Origin: Sulfurimonas sp.
GTDB taxonomy: Bacteria > Campylobacterota > Campylobacteria > Campylobacterales > Sulfurimonadaceae
Length of the DNA: 46,215 nucleotides
Direction of reading: 5' to 3'
Assembly (NCBI GenBank): GCA_016735225.1
Contig: JAERRX010000045.1
Location: forward strand, 1-46,215
Below are positions 8,062 to 17,736 of this stretch, piece by piece. The notes under the pieces are model-generated. The model did not search any database. It was not told the origin of the DNA and saw only the letters and a list, made by a program, of their open reading frames with translations. Both the position numbers and the translations under genes were made by a program. Every line of letters starts with the position of its first letter. Position 1 is the stretch's first letter.

Positions 8062-9123
8062 TTACAATCTTTGAACCTCTTCCAAATTCATTTCGTCTTC
8101 AACAATATCAGGAATACTTTTTCTAAATGGATCATCTCTAACTTCTCCATCTAAACTAATAAGTTCATTAGCTTTTAATGATTGGATAATAAAAGGGGAG
8201 TGAGTTGTTATTATAAATTGTATTTTTGGAAATGTATTTTTCAAATCATCTATAACAGTTTTTTGCCATTTCGGATGCAAATGCATATCTATTTCATCTA
8301 TTAGCACAACACCTTGTGCTTTTTTAACTGCATCCTCTCCTAGATGAGGATTTAAGATAATAGCACGATATGCGATATCAGCTGTTAATCTTACAATATT
8401 TTTGTATCCAGCACTTAGCATTGCAAAAGATGTCCAGCTTCCATCTTCTAATTGACCTAGCATATCTTGAGCTTTCCAGCTAAAATGTATTTTTTGCCAA
8501 CTCATTACCATTGTAGTGATTGATTTGGTAAAAGCATTATATAAGGCTTTGTTTTTACCAAATTTTAAAACAGAATCCTCATAATCTCTAAACCAAGTAA
8601 GAAATTGTTTTCTTACAACTTCTGGTTCTAAACAAGCATGATAACCATCAAATCTAGAACCTTCATCTTTATGTATTCTTGTCTCTTTATCATTTACTCT
8701 ATCTGTACCATAATAAGCGATTAAAGGTAGTTGCACATCCTCTCCTGCTCTTACTTTTTGTTCAAGTTCTTTTGCTTTATTTATTAAGTCTTTTGCATGT
8801 TTATAGCTTGTTGCTCCACCCTTTGGCATATTTGTATCTCTATACCAAGTGTATTCATTATTGTCAAGGGAGTTAGTTATATCTATCCTGAAAGGTAATT
8901 GGATTTCAATATTTTCTGTTGATAAAATTTTTCTTCTTTTTTGATGATTGTAAAGTGGCTTTGAATCCATACTACTAATACCTAGAAAAAATGTACCTAA
9001 TGAATATGACAATGCTTCTAAAACAGTTGTTTTTCCAGTTGCATTATTCCCAATGATGATATTCATTTGAGGATTAAATGAAAATTCTTGTTTTTCAAAT
9101 AGTTTAAAGTTAGTTATTTTCAA
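8062..9123 (-). CDS. AAA family ATPase (RecF/OLD-like, AAA_21/AAA_23)
   Basis: 353 aa; Walker A GNNATGKTT, signature-like LSAGYKN, Walker B GVVLIDEIDMHLHP, ITTHSPFIIQSL. Confidence 0.88.
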   Translation of the reverse strand: MKITNFKLFEKQEFSFNPQMNIIIGNNATGKTTVLEALSYSLGTFFLGISSMDSKPLYNHQKRRKILSTENIEIQLPFRIDITNSLDNNEYTWYRDTNMPKGGATSYKHAKDLINKAKELEQKVRAGEDVQLPLIAYYGTDRVNDKETRIHKDEGSRFDGYHACLEPEVVRKQFLTWFRDYEDSVLKFGKNKALYNAFTKSITTMVMSWQKIHFSWKAQDMLGQLEDGSWTSFAMLSAGYKNIVRLTADIAYRAIILNPHLGEDAVKKAQGVVLIDEIDMHLHPKWQKTVIDDLKNTFPKIQFIITTHSPFIIQSLKANELISLDGEVRDDPFRKSIPDIVEDEMNLEEVQRL

Positions 9124-9140
9124 ATTTTAATATTCATTTT

Positions 9141-10892
9141 TTACCTAAAATCTCTAACACATCTTATGTATAGTTCTTTATTTAATGAGTACCATGTTCC
9201 GCTACTTGGAAAATTAAAACTTACTCCTATCATACTATTTGTATTTAAATCATTTTTTGTTGATGTCCAGAAGTTTTGCCATGAGATCTTAGAGCTGTTG
9301 GATAGCTCTTTTTTTATGAAGCTACTGTTAGATAAACTCTGCTTATGCCTGTAAGATTTTTTCTCTTTAATGGTTAAAATCTCTTTCTCAGTAGGAACTC
9401 TCCATCCAGACACAAAACCTACTTTTAAGCTTGAGCAGTAAGACCTTGCACTATCATAGGTGAGTTTTTTCAGTCCATCGTTATTTTGCCACATCAGTTT
9501 AGATTTTGGATCTATATAGGTATCTATGACATACTTAGCTATGAAGTTTTGGTACTCAAACCCATTCTCTTTGTAAAGCTTATAAACACTTCTGTCTATT
9601 TTAAAGTCGATACTATTGTCACTAATTTTCATAGACCTATGCAGGGTCGCTTCATACTTTAGATCTGTATAGAAATTTTGAGTTTTAGGATTTAACACTC
9701 TATGTTTTTTAGCTGTTTCATAAATGAGTATCTGCTTAGTATGCGAAGAGAGTTTATCCATCTTATGGTAGTGAGTGTCAAGTAGCATATACCGTGCATC
9801 TTTTGGAAGGTCATAGCTCATTAGCTCAAACACATACTTAAAGGAAAAAACCTTTACACCAAGCTCTATGTCCCAGATTTCATTGATATTTTTCTTTTTA
9901 TTATAGACTATTGTCTCTTTTTTGTTGGCAAGCAGTTCTTTAAACTTTACAAGACTGGGAGTATCTTTGAGTGCATATCTAGGAATATAGTTGATACGCT
10001 TTTGCTGTGCTCCTATGCATTTGAAAGTAAGCTTATCAGCAGATGAAGACAACTGAGCTTTCATATCAAAAATCTTACAGTACTCTTTGGCTTGTAGTGC
10101 TGGTATCTCAACTTCATTTTTTGAATTGTAGCCAATCAAACTATTTGGAGTAAGCTTAAAGTATGAAGATAAAAAGTACTGATCAACTGTTATGTTTTTT
10201 GCATAGACCTTGATAAACTGCTTTTTATTGTTATATGATATCTGTTTAATTGTGTCTTTTGAATACTCCTGAACTACTGTCTCTTTAGCCTCTGGTGTTA
10301 TCTCTTTGTTTGTGTAGGGTTTCATGGGATTTAAGATGATAAATCTCATCAAATTTACACAATTGCTATATGAGCTTATATCAAAATCATCAAGAGTAAT
10401 AGTGTAGAACTCACTAAATGAGAACTTCCCTTCTTCATTAATAGTACGATAACCCTCTATGACTATGGATTTTTCCAGTACATCTCTGATCGTAAGAGAG
10501 ATATCTAGTGTATTTGTCTGAGTTAAAGCTAGAGCATCACTTAGCTTTTGAGCATCAAACTTAAAGTTTTGTGCAGCAGTATCTTTGTCACTTCCAGTCA
10601 AAAGACTTTTAGCGATAGAGATGCTTTTAAACTTTGTGTTGTAAGCACTTAAGGCACTCCTCTCATCTTTTGTAAATGCAATATTTTTATTTCTTTGCAG
10701 AAAAAGCTGTGCTTTTATCATATTGGTAAAAAAAGTTTTATGGTACTTATCGGCATTTGGATTGAGTAAAATAGGAGTGTTAAGTATGAGAGTTAAACTC
10801 TTTTTAGATGGGTATGTTGAGTATTTACTCTCACTTGAGTATATAGACACGACAGATAAGAGGCTAGCAAATAGTATAAAAAAGAGTTTCAT
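9141..10892 (-). CDS. Exported protein with C-terminal DUF1566/Lcl_C-like domain, no TR match
   Basis: 583 aa; signal peptide; C-terminal KLMWQNNDGLKKLTYDSARSYCSSLKVGFVSGWRVPTEKEI...FWTSTKND...LYIRCVRDFR. Confidence 0.78.
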   Translation of the reverse strand: MKLFFILFASLLSVVSIYSSESKYSTYPSKKSLTLILNTPILLNPNADKYHKTFFTNMIKAQLFLQRNKNIAFTKDERSALSAYNTKFKSISIAKSLLTGSDKDTAAQNFKFDAQKLSDALALTQTNTLDISLTIRDVLEKSIVIEGYRTINEEGKFSFSEFYTITLDDFDISSYSNCVNLMRFIILNPMKPYTNKEITPEAKETVVQEYSKDTIKQISYNNKKQFIKVYAKNITVDQYFLSSYFKLTPNSLIGYNSKNEVEIPALQAKEYCKIFDMKAQLSSSADKLTFKCIGAQQKRINYIPRYALKDTPSLVKFKELLANKKETIVYNKKKNINEIWDIELGVKVFSFKYVFELMSYDLPKDARYMLLDTHYHKMDKLSSHTKQILIYETAKKHRVLNPKTQNFYTDLKYEATLHRSMKISDNSIDFKIDRSVYKLYKENGFEYQNFIAKYVIDTYIDPKSKLMWQNNDGLKKLTYDSARSYCSSLKVGFVSGWRVPTEKEILTIKEKKSYRHKQSLSNSSFIKKELSNSSKISWQNFWTSTKNDLNTNSMIGVSFNFPSSGTWYSLNKELYIRCVRDFR

Positions 10893-11986
10893 TTGAGGTT
10901 CCTACGTAAAATTATTATGTTTATTATTATAGTAAAAAACAATAAAATAAACATTAAGTAAAAGAGTATGTAGTAGTCACTTATCACTAAGTCTATAAAA
11001 AAGTCACTTCTAAAATTTGTAATATGTAGATAGTACGATCTAAAAAGAGATAAAACATAGCGACCTGCCAAGGTTGAAATAATAAAAATAGATGATGAAA
11101 GCAAAAGAAAAATTACTATAATCTCATTTAAGCCCATCCCCATTTTTAAAATTATGCGTAGAGATTTCTCTTTTAATTCTAAAATAATATTTTGAGTAAT
11201 AAGTATGATCACTATAATCGTTCCAATCAAAATAGTTAAGAAGATATTTTTTGCCAAACCAAAAAGTACAAAGTTTTCATATACATCCTCTTCACTCTGG
11301 AGTCTATCCACATAGTGATAGCTCAGTATTTGTAATTTTTTTGCGACTGTGGATATGTAGTGCTGTGTCTCCTCGCTCAACTCATCATCTATCTCTAAAA
11401 CAGCTTGTAGCTCACTGCTGTTTATGAAAGCTTTTATTTTTCTCTCATCTATAAAAATAATTGCTTCACTCGTTAAGAAACCAGTATCTATAACATTAAA
11501 ATCGGGAAGTAAAAGTTTTTGGTCTCTACTTTTTTCAAGAGATATCTCTTGAGTGCCTCTTAAAATATTTTCCAATATTTTGTTTATGTAAACTCCACCT
11601 TCAGAATGAAACCTCTGATCTATATAGCCATCTTTGTAGATATAAAATGTTATCTTTTTTCTTAGTTTTTTCTCTTTGAGGCTTAGTGTGTAGCTATTTT
11701 TTTCTATTTTTCGGATGGAAGATTTTAGACTATTTTGTGTTAAAACACTCTCCACTTCCTTTAAAAACTCTACATCATTACTCTGAAGTGTAAACCTTGG
11801 CTCAAACCCTAAGTAACTCTTTTGTAGCATAGAACTATAGGAGTTTAGTAAGTTTCCTGTAAAAAAATATGCCCCGATCGAGAGACTTAAAATCAAGCTA
11901 ATAACTATAAAAATAGATAAAAATATTTTTGGGCTTTTACTCTTGTACATAATACTAGCTACTAAGCTTAGTTGCTGTAGTTTCAT
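10889..11986 (-). CDS. FtsX/LolC/E/MacB-like ABC transporter permease
   Basis: 365 aa; N-terminal TM helix, large extracytoplasmic domain, three C-terminal TM segments (MacB/FtsX topology). Confidence 0.7.
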   Translation of the reverse strand: MKLQQLSLVASIMYKSKSPKIFLSIFIVISLILSLSIGAYFFTGNLLNSYSSMLQKSYLGFEPRFTLQSNDVEFLKEVESVLTQNSLKSSIRKIEKNSYTLSLKEKKLRKKITFYIYKDGYIDQRFHSEGGVYINKILENILRGTQEISLEKSRDQKLLLPDFNVIDTGFLTSEAIIFIDERKIKAFINSSELQAVLEIDDELSEETQHYISTVAKKLQILSYHYVDRLQSEEDVYENFVLFGLAKNIFLTILIGTIIVIILITQNIILELKEKSLRIILKMGMGLNEIIVIFLLLSSSIFIISTLAGRYVLSLFRSYYLHITNFRSDFFIDLVISDYYILFYLMFILLFFTIIINIIILRRNLK

Positions 11987-13204
11987 CTACTTTATTTCCA
12001 CTTTTTTAATGTTAAATATCAAAGCTACACCGATAACAAAAACAGTTATAAAGATGCTCTCAACCAAAAGTAGTCTCTGTGCAAAACCACTCTCTAAAAG
12101 AAAAGAGATACTAAAAGTGTATCGATAACTCAAGAGCAATAGCCCCAAAGCCACTCCAATACCACTAAAGAGCAGTAGATAAAAACTTCCCATGACAATA
12201 GTACTCACACCTACATTGTAACCCATCAAATATAGAGACCTGATCTGAGGTTGGATGGACAGTAGTGTTCTAAAGATAAGTAGTAAAATAGCACTAGAAG
12301 TAGCGATCAAAATCAGAGCCTGTATCATATTGCTCAACATCTCATAGAGATTTATCAAGTCATACTGTTTTTTATTTTTGTCCAGCCATGTTAGTGTCTG
12401 ATAATCCTTTTCAAACAAGATATTTAACCTCTCTTTTGCAAGGTTTAAGTATGCTATATCGTTACTATGAAGATTGATTGCAAAACCATTTACTCTGCTT
12501 GAAGAGCTGTTTTGTAAACTGTTTAAAAAATTAGCACTTGTGTAGATAGTGGCTTCTTTTTTGTAGTCTCTCAGATAAGCCCCTATGACAAACTTCATCT
12601 GATTTATTTTACTGTTTGAGCTGTAGAGTGTTACTATGCCCTCATTTCTATTTGCACTTACTTGAGGAGCAAATCCCTTGTTTACGATGCTATTGACCAC
12701 TATCATGTTTTCTAAACTGTCATAATCATGCAAAAACTCTTTATATGTTGTAGGCTCATACTCTTTGTCAAAGTATGTAGCATCTCTAAAACTAAATGCT
12801 AGAGGGTATGATGGGTATTGACCAACAATCTCAAAACTACCCTCAATCTTGGGAGAATTTATACTTGCATAAACTTCTAAAGAGAGATCAAGTTTTGCTT
12901 TTACATAGGGTGTAATGCTCTTAATATTTTCTTTACCTAAAGTTTCTACTATTTTTAAAACAACTTTTTGTCTCTGCATTTTGTCTAAATATATCTCATC
13001 ACTATATGATTGTAAAATGATGTGTGGTTGTTTTGCTCCTAGTGATTTACTAAGTATATCTTTGTAATAATTGATTCCAAAAGAGACAAGGGTAATACTT
13101 AAAAAACTCAAAACTGTAAGAAAAAAAGTAGTTATAGAGACTAGATGGGACGAAGAGATAAAAAATTTGTTAAAAAAGAAACTCTTAAGATAAACACTTA
13201 ACAA
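11987..13204 (-). CDS. FtsX/LolC/E-like ABC transporter permease
   Basis: 405 aa; same topology; next to the ATPase gene and a second permease gene. Confidence 0.72.
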   Translation of the reverse strand: MLSVYLKSFFFNKFFISSSHLVSITTFFLTVLSFLSITLVSFGINYYKDILSKSLGAKQPHIILQSYSDEIYLDKMQRQKVVLKIVETLGKENIKSITPYVKAKLDLSLEVYASINSPKIEGSFEIVGQYPSYPLAFSFRDATYFDKEYEPTTYKEFLHDYDSLENMIVVNSIVNKGFAPQVSANRNEGIVTLYSSNSKINQMKFVIGAYLRDYKKEATIYTSANFLNSLQNSSSSRVNGFAINLHSNDIAYLNLAKERLNILFEKDYQTLTWLDKNKKQYDLINLYEMLSNMIQALILIATSSAILLLIFRTLLSIQPQIRSLYLMGYNVGVSTIVMGSFYLLLFSGIGVALGLLLLSYRYTFSISFLLESGFAQRLLLVESIFITVFVIGVALIFNIKKVEIK

Positions 13205-13205
13205 C

Positions 13206-14009
13206 CTACTTCCTAAATACTTCTAAGAGTGTAGCAGGAGCATCAAGCTCTTTTTCAAAATGGTAGTGAGCATTTTTAACAGTCTCATAAAGAGAGGTTT
13301 GATGTGTCACAATCACATGGCAAATATGATGTTCTTCTACAAATCTATGAATACTTTTGATGATTTTAAGAGCCATCATATCATCTAAGCTCGCCGTAGG
13401 CTCATCAGATATAAGGAGTTTTGGCTTATGCACTACACCTCTAACTATTGCAACTCGTTGTTGCTGTCCACCAGAGAGTTCATTTGGATACTTGTAGAGA
13501 TTGGAGTAGTCTAGCTCAACTATGTCAAACCACTTCTTTATCTCAACTATTGCAGTCTCTTTAAATGCCACTTTTGATAACTTCTCACTCTTTGTGTTGA
13601 TATATCCTCGTGATATAAAAGGAGTTAAACAGTTCTCTAGTATAGTAAAGTCAGGTAAAAGCATGTGGGATTGAAAGATAAAACCAACATTGTATCTTCT
13701 AAACGATGCTCTTTTATACTCACCAAAAAAATCTTTTATAGGATTGTTATCTACAGAGATTTTCTTCTCGCCAACAAGTAGTTCACCACTCTTAAACTCA
13801 TTGTCAATAGTGGCTAAATAGTTCAAAAGTGTAGATTTGCCACAACCACTCTTGCCCGTAAGCAGTGTTGTCTCTTTTGAGTAGGCTCTAAAGTTTATGT
13901 TCTCGAAGATAGTATGAGACTTTTTATAACTACTTCCATCCTCTTTTTTATCACTTATATCATAAACCTTTGTAAGGTCTGCTACTTTTATATAGGGAAT
14001 TTTATTCAC
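13206..14009 (-). CDS. ABC transporter ATP-binding protein (LolD/MacB-like)
   Basis: Walker A GKSGCGKST, signature LSGGQQQRVAIVRG, Walker B LLISDEPTASLD, VTHQTS. Confidence 0.92.
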   Translation of the reverse strand: MNKIPYIKVADLTKVYDISDKKEDGSSYKKSHTIFENINFRAYSKETTLLTGKSGCGKSTLLNYLATIDNEFKSGELLVGEKKISVDNNPIKDFFGEYKRASFRRYNVGFIFQSHMLLPDFTILENCLTPFISRGYINTKSEKLSKVAFKETAIVEIKKWFDIVELDYSNLYKYPNELSGGQQQRVAIVRGVVHKPKLLISDEPTASLDDMMALKIIKSIHRFVEEHHICHVIVTHQTSLYETVKNAHYHFEKELDAPATLLEVFRK

Positions 14010-15384
14010 TTAATACATTCCCGCTGTCACTTGCATACTCATGAAAAAATGCAGCATAATGAGGTAAATATTTATCCCTCCAAGAACGGATAGAAGTATT
14101 TGGACACATTTCTACCATTTCGGATTTAAAATCACCATTTTTATAACTTTTTTTCCATCCATCTTGTGTATGTCTTGATGCAATTGTATTAGCACTTAAA
14201 GAACAACTGCGTTTCACTTTTTTTGCATAAAGTTTATGTCCCATCCTAACACTGCCTAAACTAGATTTTCTACGATATGGTAACCTTTTAGTAGATTTAA
14301 CCATAGCTTCTCTACCTATACTCTGAGCAATTGAGGATATTTCACTCTCAGAGTATCTAGCTACTTGTGCTTTCATTAGACCTTTCATTGGACCACCATA
14401 AGTTCCATTTTTGTAGCCTAGTAGTGCTTCTTTTATTTCATGAGATCTCATATTGGAGACTACTTTAGACTTTCCTAAAGCTTTTTTTTCAAAATTAGCA
14501 CCATGGCAACCAAAACAGCTAGAAGTGCTTACTGCTGAATATCTCTTTTGTGCTTTGTTTTGAAAAGGTTCTTTTAGAGCTATCTTTTTAGCTGGTTTTT
14601 TCACCAAGGTTTTGTTGAATGCTACTACATCTTTGTCTTTTGGTGAGTCCTCTTTCCAAACTATTATAGTGTCTGCGACTGTATGATTTAGTTTAAAGCT
14701 AGTGTTGTAATTTTTCAAGCCAGATATAGCTACATTAAATTTCTGTTTCTTATACTTAACAACTATCTCATGTATATAGAGATCGCCTTGCATATACTCT
14801 AGTTTTATCTCTGGTTTAAGTTGCTTGAGTTTTTTTGAATTGTAGAGTTTTTGAGCTTGTGCCACTGGCACTTGAACCTCTACATCAATACTCAAACCTT
14901 TTGAGCTTATAGTCGTTACAAACGCTTCATTATCTGCATTGTAGCTAGATACATCATTGTTTACAAATGCTTTTATTGTTGGTTTTCCCAAATAACTATT
15001 TAAAATTCCATTGAGTGATCTTGCCAATACTTTTGGTAAGTCAGCCTTCGCTTTTTTCATTTTTGAAGCTTGTTTAACTAAATCGTTTTCATATTTTTGA
15101 ACACTTTTATCATATACCTTATCTATCTGCACTATCTTCTTTTGTACTCTGAGTCTCTCTTTATCTACTCTTTTGTTAAAGGCAGGTGTCTTTTCAAAAG
15201 AGCCTTTACTTAGAGTTTTTTCTACAGGGTAGGACTCTTTTTGTGGTCTCTTTATAGTTGAAGCCTCATAGCTTTGAATATATTTTGTTTTTTTATACTC
15301 AAGAAATTTATCTACCGTAGTTGTAGAGATGGACTCTGCAAGCAAAGGTATCACTAGAAGTGTAGTCAGTAAAAGTTTAGTCAT
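14002..15384 (-). CDS. Exported cytochrome-c-domain protein sharing an N-terminal module with DGR target 2
   Basis: 460 aa; signal peptide; CFGCH heme-binding motif (SSCFGCHGANFEKKALG...); N-terminal half homologous to 6728-7892 (LGKPTI..F..., YNADNEAFVTTI, EIKLEYMQGDLYIHEIVVKYKKQKF, DTIIVW). Confidence 0.82.
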   Translation of the reverse strand: MTKLLLTTLLVIPLLAESISTTTVDKFLEYKKTKYIQSYEASTIKRPQKESYPVEKTLSKGSFEKTPAFNKRVDKERLRVQKKIVQIDKVYDKSVQKYENDLVKQASKMKKAKADLPKVLARSLNGILNSYLGKPTIKAFVNNDVSSYNADNEAFVTTISSKGLSIDVEVQVPVAQAQKLYNSKKLKQLKPEIKLEYMQGDLYIHEIVVKYKKQKFNVAISGLKNYNTSFKLNHTVADTIIVWKEDSPKDKDVVAFNKTLVKKPAKKIALKEPFQNKAQKRYSAVSTSSCFGCHGANFEKKALGKSKVVSNMRSHEIKEALLGYKNGTYGGPMKGLMKAQVARYSESEISSIAQSIGREAMVKSTKRLPYRRKSSLGSVRMGHKLYAKKVKRSCSLSANTIASRHTQDGWKKSYKNGDFKSEMVEMCPNTSIRSWRDKYLPHYAAFFHEYASDSGNVLSE

Positions 15385-16656
15385 TTAGTTTGTCCTATTT
15401 ATCATATTGATAAGTTTGTTTTGTAAGTTTGTATCTATGCTCTCTACTTCTGAAAGCTCATAGTTAAAATCCTCTTGCTCTTGGTCTGCATAAGTGTAGT
15501 CTCTTTTTTCATGTGCCATGACTCTATTTTTTTTGTTTTTAAGCTTCATATCAAAACTAAAGTAGTGTACATTATTACCAAGTTGTTCTGAGTAAAACTT
15601 TTTATGCTTTAGATATATTGAAAACTTATTTGCATTTTCACAAGAGGGGGAGTAGTTTATATTTAGACTTTTTAAAGTTCTTTCAAGCTTATTTTTCCAG
15701 CCCTCTGCTCCAAAACACTCAGGGCTATGCTTAAGCTCTAAGCAGTATAGTTTTGGAATCAAATCGTTTTGAGAATATTTTGTATTTTTCATCTGAACAC
15801 TTTTTTCTTTAATAAACTTATTGTTTTTGTTGTAAAGCTTATATCTAATATATATATGACCGCTTTGAAGAATTTTGTACTTACCTTTGAGTTTGTACTG
15901 CTTATAAGTGCTACTGTTGGAGCTTGAAAACTCTTGCATATTACTCTGTAGTTCTTTTGCAAACACTGTAGCAGTTAAAGAGTTTTTATATCTAGCAAAA
16001 TCAATATATGTACTCTTGTTTTTAATTTCAAAGGCTTCAACAAAGAGTTCTACTGCTTCATGTAGATTATTTGCTTTTGTATTTAGCTCGGAAAGTTCAA
16101 AGTCTATCTCGTCTCTATTTGTCAAAAGAGGTGCAAACTCTCTACTCCCAAGAAAAAAAGCGACAACCTTATACTTTTCTATTTTAGCTAAGAGTGTTAA
16201 ACTTTTTTTGTAGTGTGCTCTTTTTTCTTCTAAAGTATAGAGCGATATATCTTTTTTATAAAGAGCATTTACACTTTTTGTATCTTTTGTTATTGAGTTA
16301 AGATAGAGAGGAAGAGAGACGGTAGAGTTTATGGAAGCTCTCACTTTTAGAGTTTTTAAAGGAGGTGCATCTTCTTGAGGTTCTTGTTTTATAACTTCAT
16401 ATTTCACCCCAATCATTGGAAGATCAGAGATAATATTTAAAGAAGTTCTTATCTGCTTGTCGATATCGCCATTTTTTTCAGTTATCGACTGGTAAAACTC
16501 TGCTTTTACTTCTGACTTTATCATACTAGAGAGAGACTCCAATGCACTTTTTTTAGCACCATAAAGAGTATAGTCCTCAGACACAACCTCAACTGTTTGA
16601 GAAAGCAGATCAACACTAAAGAGAGTAACAAGTAGCATTATATATATTATTTTCAT
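15385..16656 (-). CDS. Hypothetical exported protein
   Basis: 423 aa; signal peptide MKIIYIMLLVTLFSVDLLSQ; abuts the downstream gene. Confidence 0.65.
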   Translation of the reverse strand: MKIIYIMLLVTLFSVDLLSQTVEVVSEDYTLYGAKKSALESLSSMIKSEVKAEFYQSITEKNGDIDKQIRTSLNIISDLPMIGVKYEVIKQEPQEDAPPLKTLKVRASINSTVSLPLYLNSITKDTKSVNALYKKDISLYTLEEKRAHYKKSLTLLAKIEKYKVVAFFLGSREFAPLLTNRDEIDFELSELNTKANNLHEAVELFVEAFEIKNKSTYIDFARYKNSLTATVFAKELQSNMQEFSSSNSSTYKQYKLKGKYKILQSGHIYIRYKLYNKNNKFIKEKSVQMKNTKYSQNDLIPKLYCLELKHSPECFGAEGWKNKLERTLKSLNINYSPSCENANKFSIYLKHKKFYSEQLGNNVHYFSFDMKLKNKKNRVMAHEKRDYTYADQEQEDFNYELSEVESIDTNLQNKLINMINRTN

Positions 16657-16718
16657 ATATTTATTTTACTGTTTTACTGTTTATTTATTCCTGAAAGAAA
16701 CAAAAAATATTCAAATGG

Positions 16719-17720
16719 CTAGAGTATCTCCCTTTTTAAGTCTGCCTTTAAAGATGTTAATATCTCATAAGGTATAGTTCTAGCTAAATTAGCAAGAACT
16801 CTTGCATCTTTAAAAATTAAAAGTTGTTCATCCTCACCTATAAATGAACTGTTGTCCATAGATATTTTTCCTATTAGCTCTTTGTTATGCGGTGTTTTAA
16901 AGTTGTTTGAGAGTGTTCTAAAAAAACCATCTCCATAACCAAAGTCATAGTTTGATACAAGACAATCATTTAAGATAGTCTTAGTTCCTCCATAGCCAAC
17001 TTTTTGACCCCTCTTGACACTTCTAGTGGATATTTTTTGTGCATATAGAGATAAAACAGGAGCTAGTTTTTTATCTGCATCTAGGCAACCATAAACAGCG
17101 ATACCAACCCTCGCCATATCTTCATCAAAGTTTGAAGTTCTAAAAAGAGATGCGGAGTTTGCCGAGTGAAACCTTAGTGTTTTAAAACCAAACTCTTTTG
17201 CTAACTCTTTTGCTTCATCTTTTATCTTTTTAAAATTACTGTTTTGCCAAAACCACTCACTTGTTAGCTCATCTGCACTTCTATGGTGTGAAAAAACTGC
17301 TTCTAGTTTTAGACCTGCTTTTTTTATCTTTATAAAGGCTAGTCTTAGATCGCTTTTGTCTATGCCATTTCTGTGCATTCCTGTATCGACTTTGAGTTCT
17401 ACTTTTGTACCTTTTGCAAACTTTTGTATGGAGTTTATGTCGTTAATAGCGTATCGCATCTTAGCATTTGCACTAGTTGGATAGTCTGCTAGGACTAAGA
17501 TATACTCAAAAAACTTTTCTATCCTTTTTGCTTCTGACTCGAAACGAACGACCGCTTTTTTTATGCCATATATTTTAGATAGTGAAGCTATCTCTATAAG
17601 TCCGTGTCCATAAGCATTGTCTTTTAAGACTATTGCTATTTTATCTTTGCTTTTTGTGTGATTTGTGATAATATCTAGGTTGTTAAAAAAATTGTTTTTA
17701 TTTAAAGTTATATAAGCCAT
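16719..17720 (-). CDS. alr: Alanine racemase (likely start MAYITLNKNNF at 17720; ORF extends to 17735)
   Basis: KDNAYGHG PLP-lysine motif, VDTGMHRNGI, FSHHRSAD, VGYGGT, DYGFGYGDGF-like segment (SNYDFGYGDGFFR). Confidence 0.9.
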   Translation of the reverse strand: MAYITLNKNNFFNNLDIITNHTKSKDKIAIVLKDNAYGHGLIEIASLSKIYGIKKAVVRFESEAKRIEKFFEYILVLADYPTSANAKMRYAINDINSIQKFAKGTKVELKVDTGMHRNGIDKSDLRLAFIKIKKAGLKLEAVFSHHRSADELTSEWFWQNSNFKKIKDEAKELAKEFGFKTLRFHSANSASLFRTSNFDEDMARVGIAVYGCLDADKKLAPVLSLYAQKISTRSVKRGQKVGYGGTKTILNDCLVSNYDFGYGDGFFRTLSNNFKTPHNKELIGKISMDNSSFIGEDEQLLIFKDARVLANLARTIPYEILTSLKADLKREIL

Positions 17721-17736
17721 AAAGGAATTATACACT

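Noticed and set aside
9141-9300. Third DGR variable repeat at the end of the 9141-10892 gene
   Set aside because: Only protein-level similarity and short matches (CTCTAACACA); the DNA does not align to TR with A-specific mismatches.
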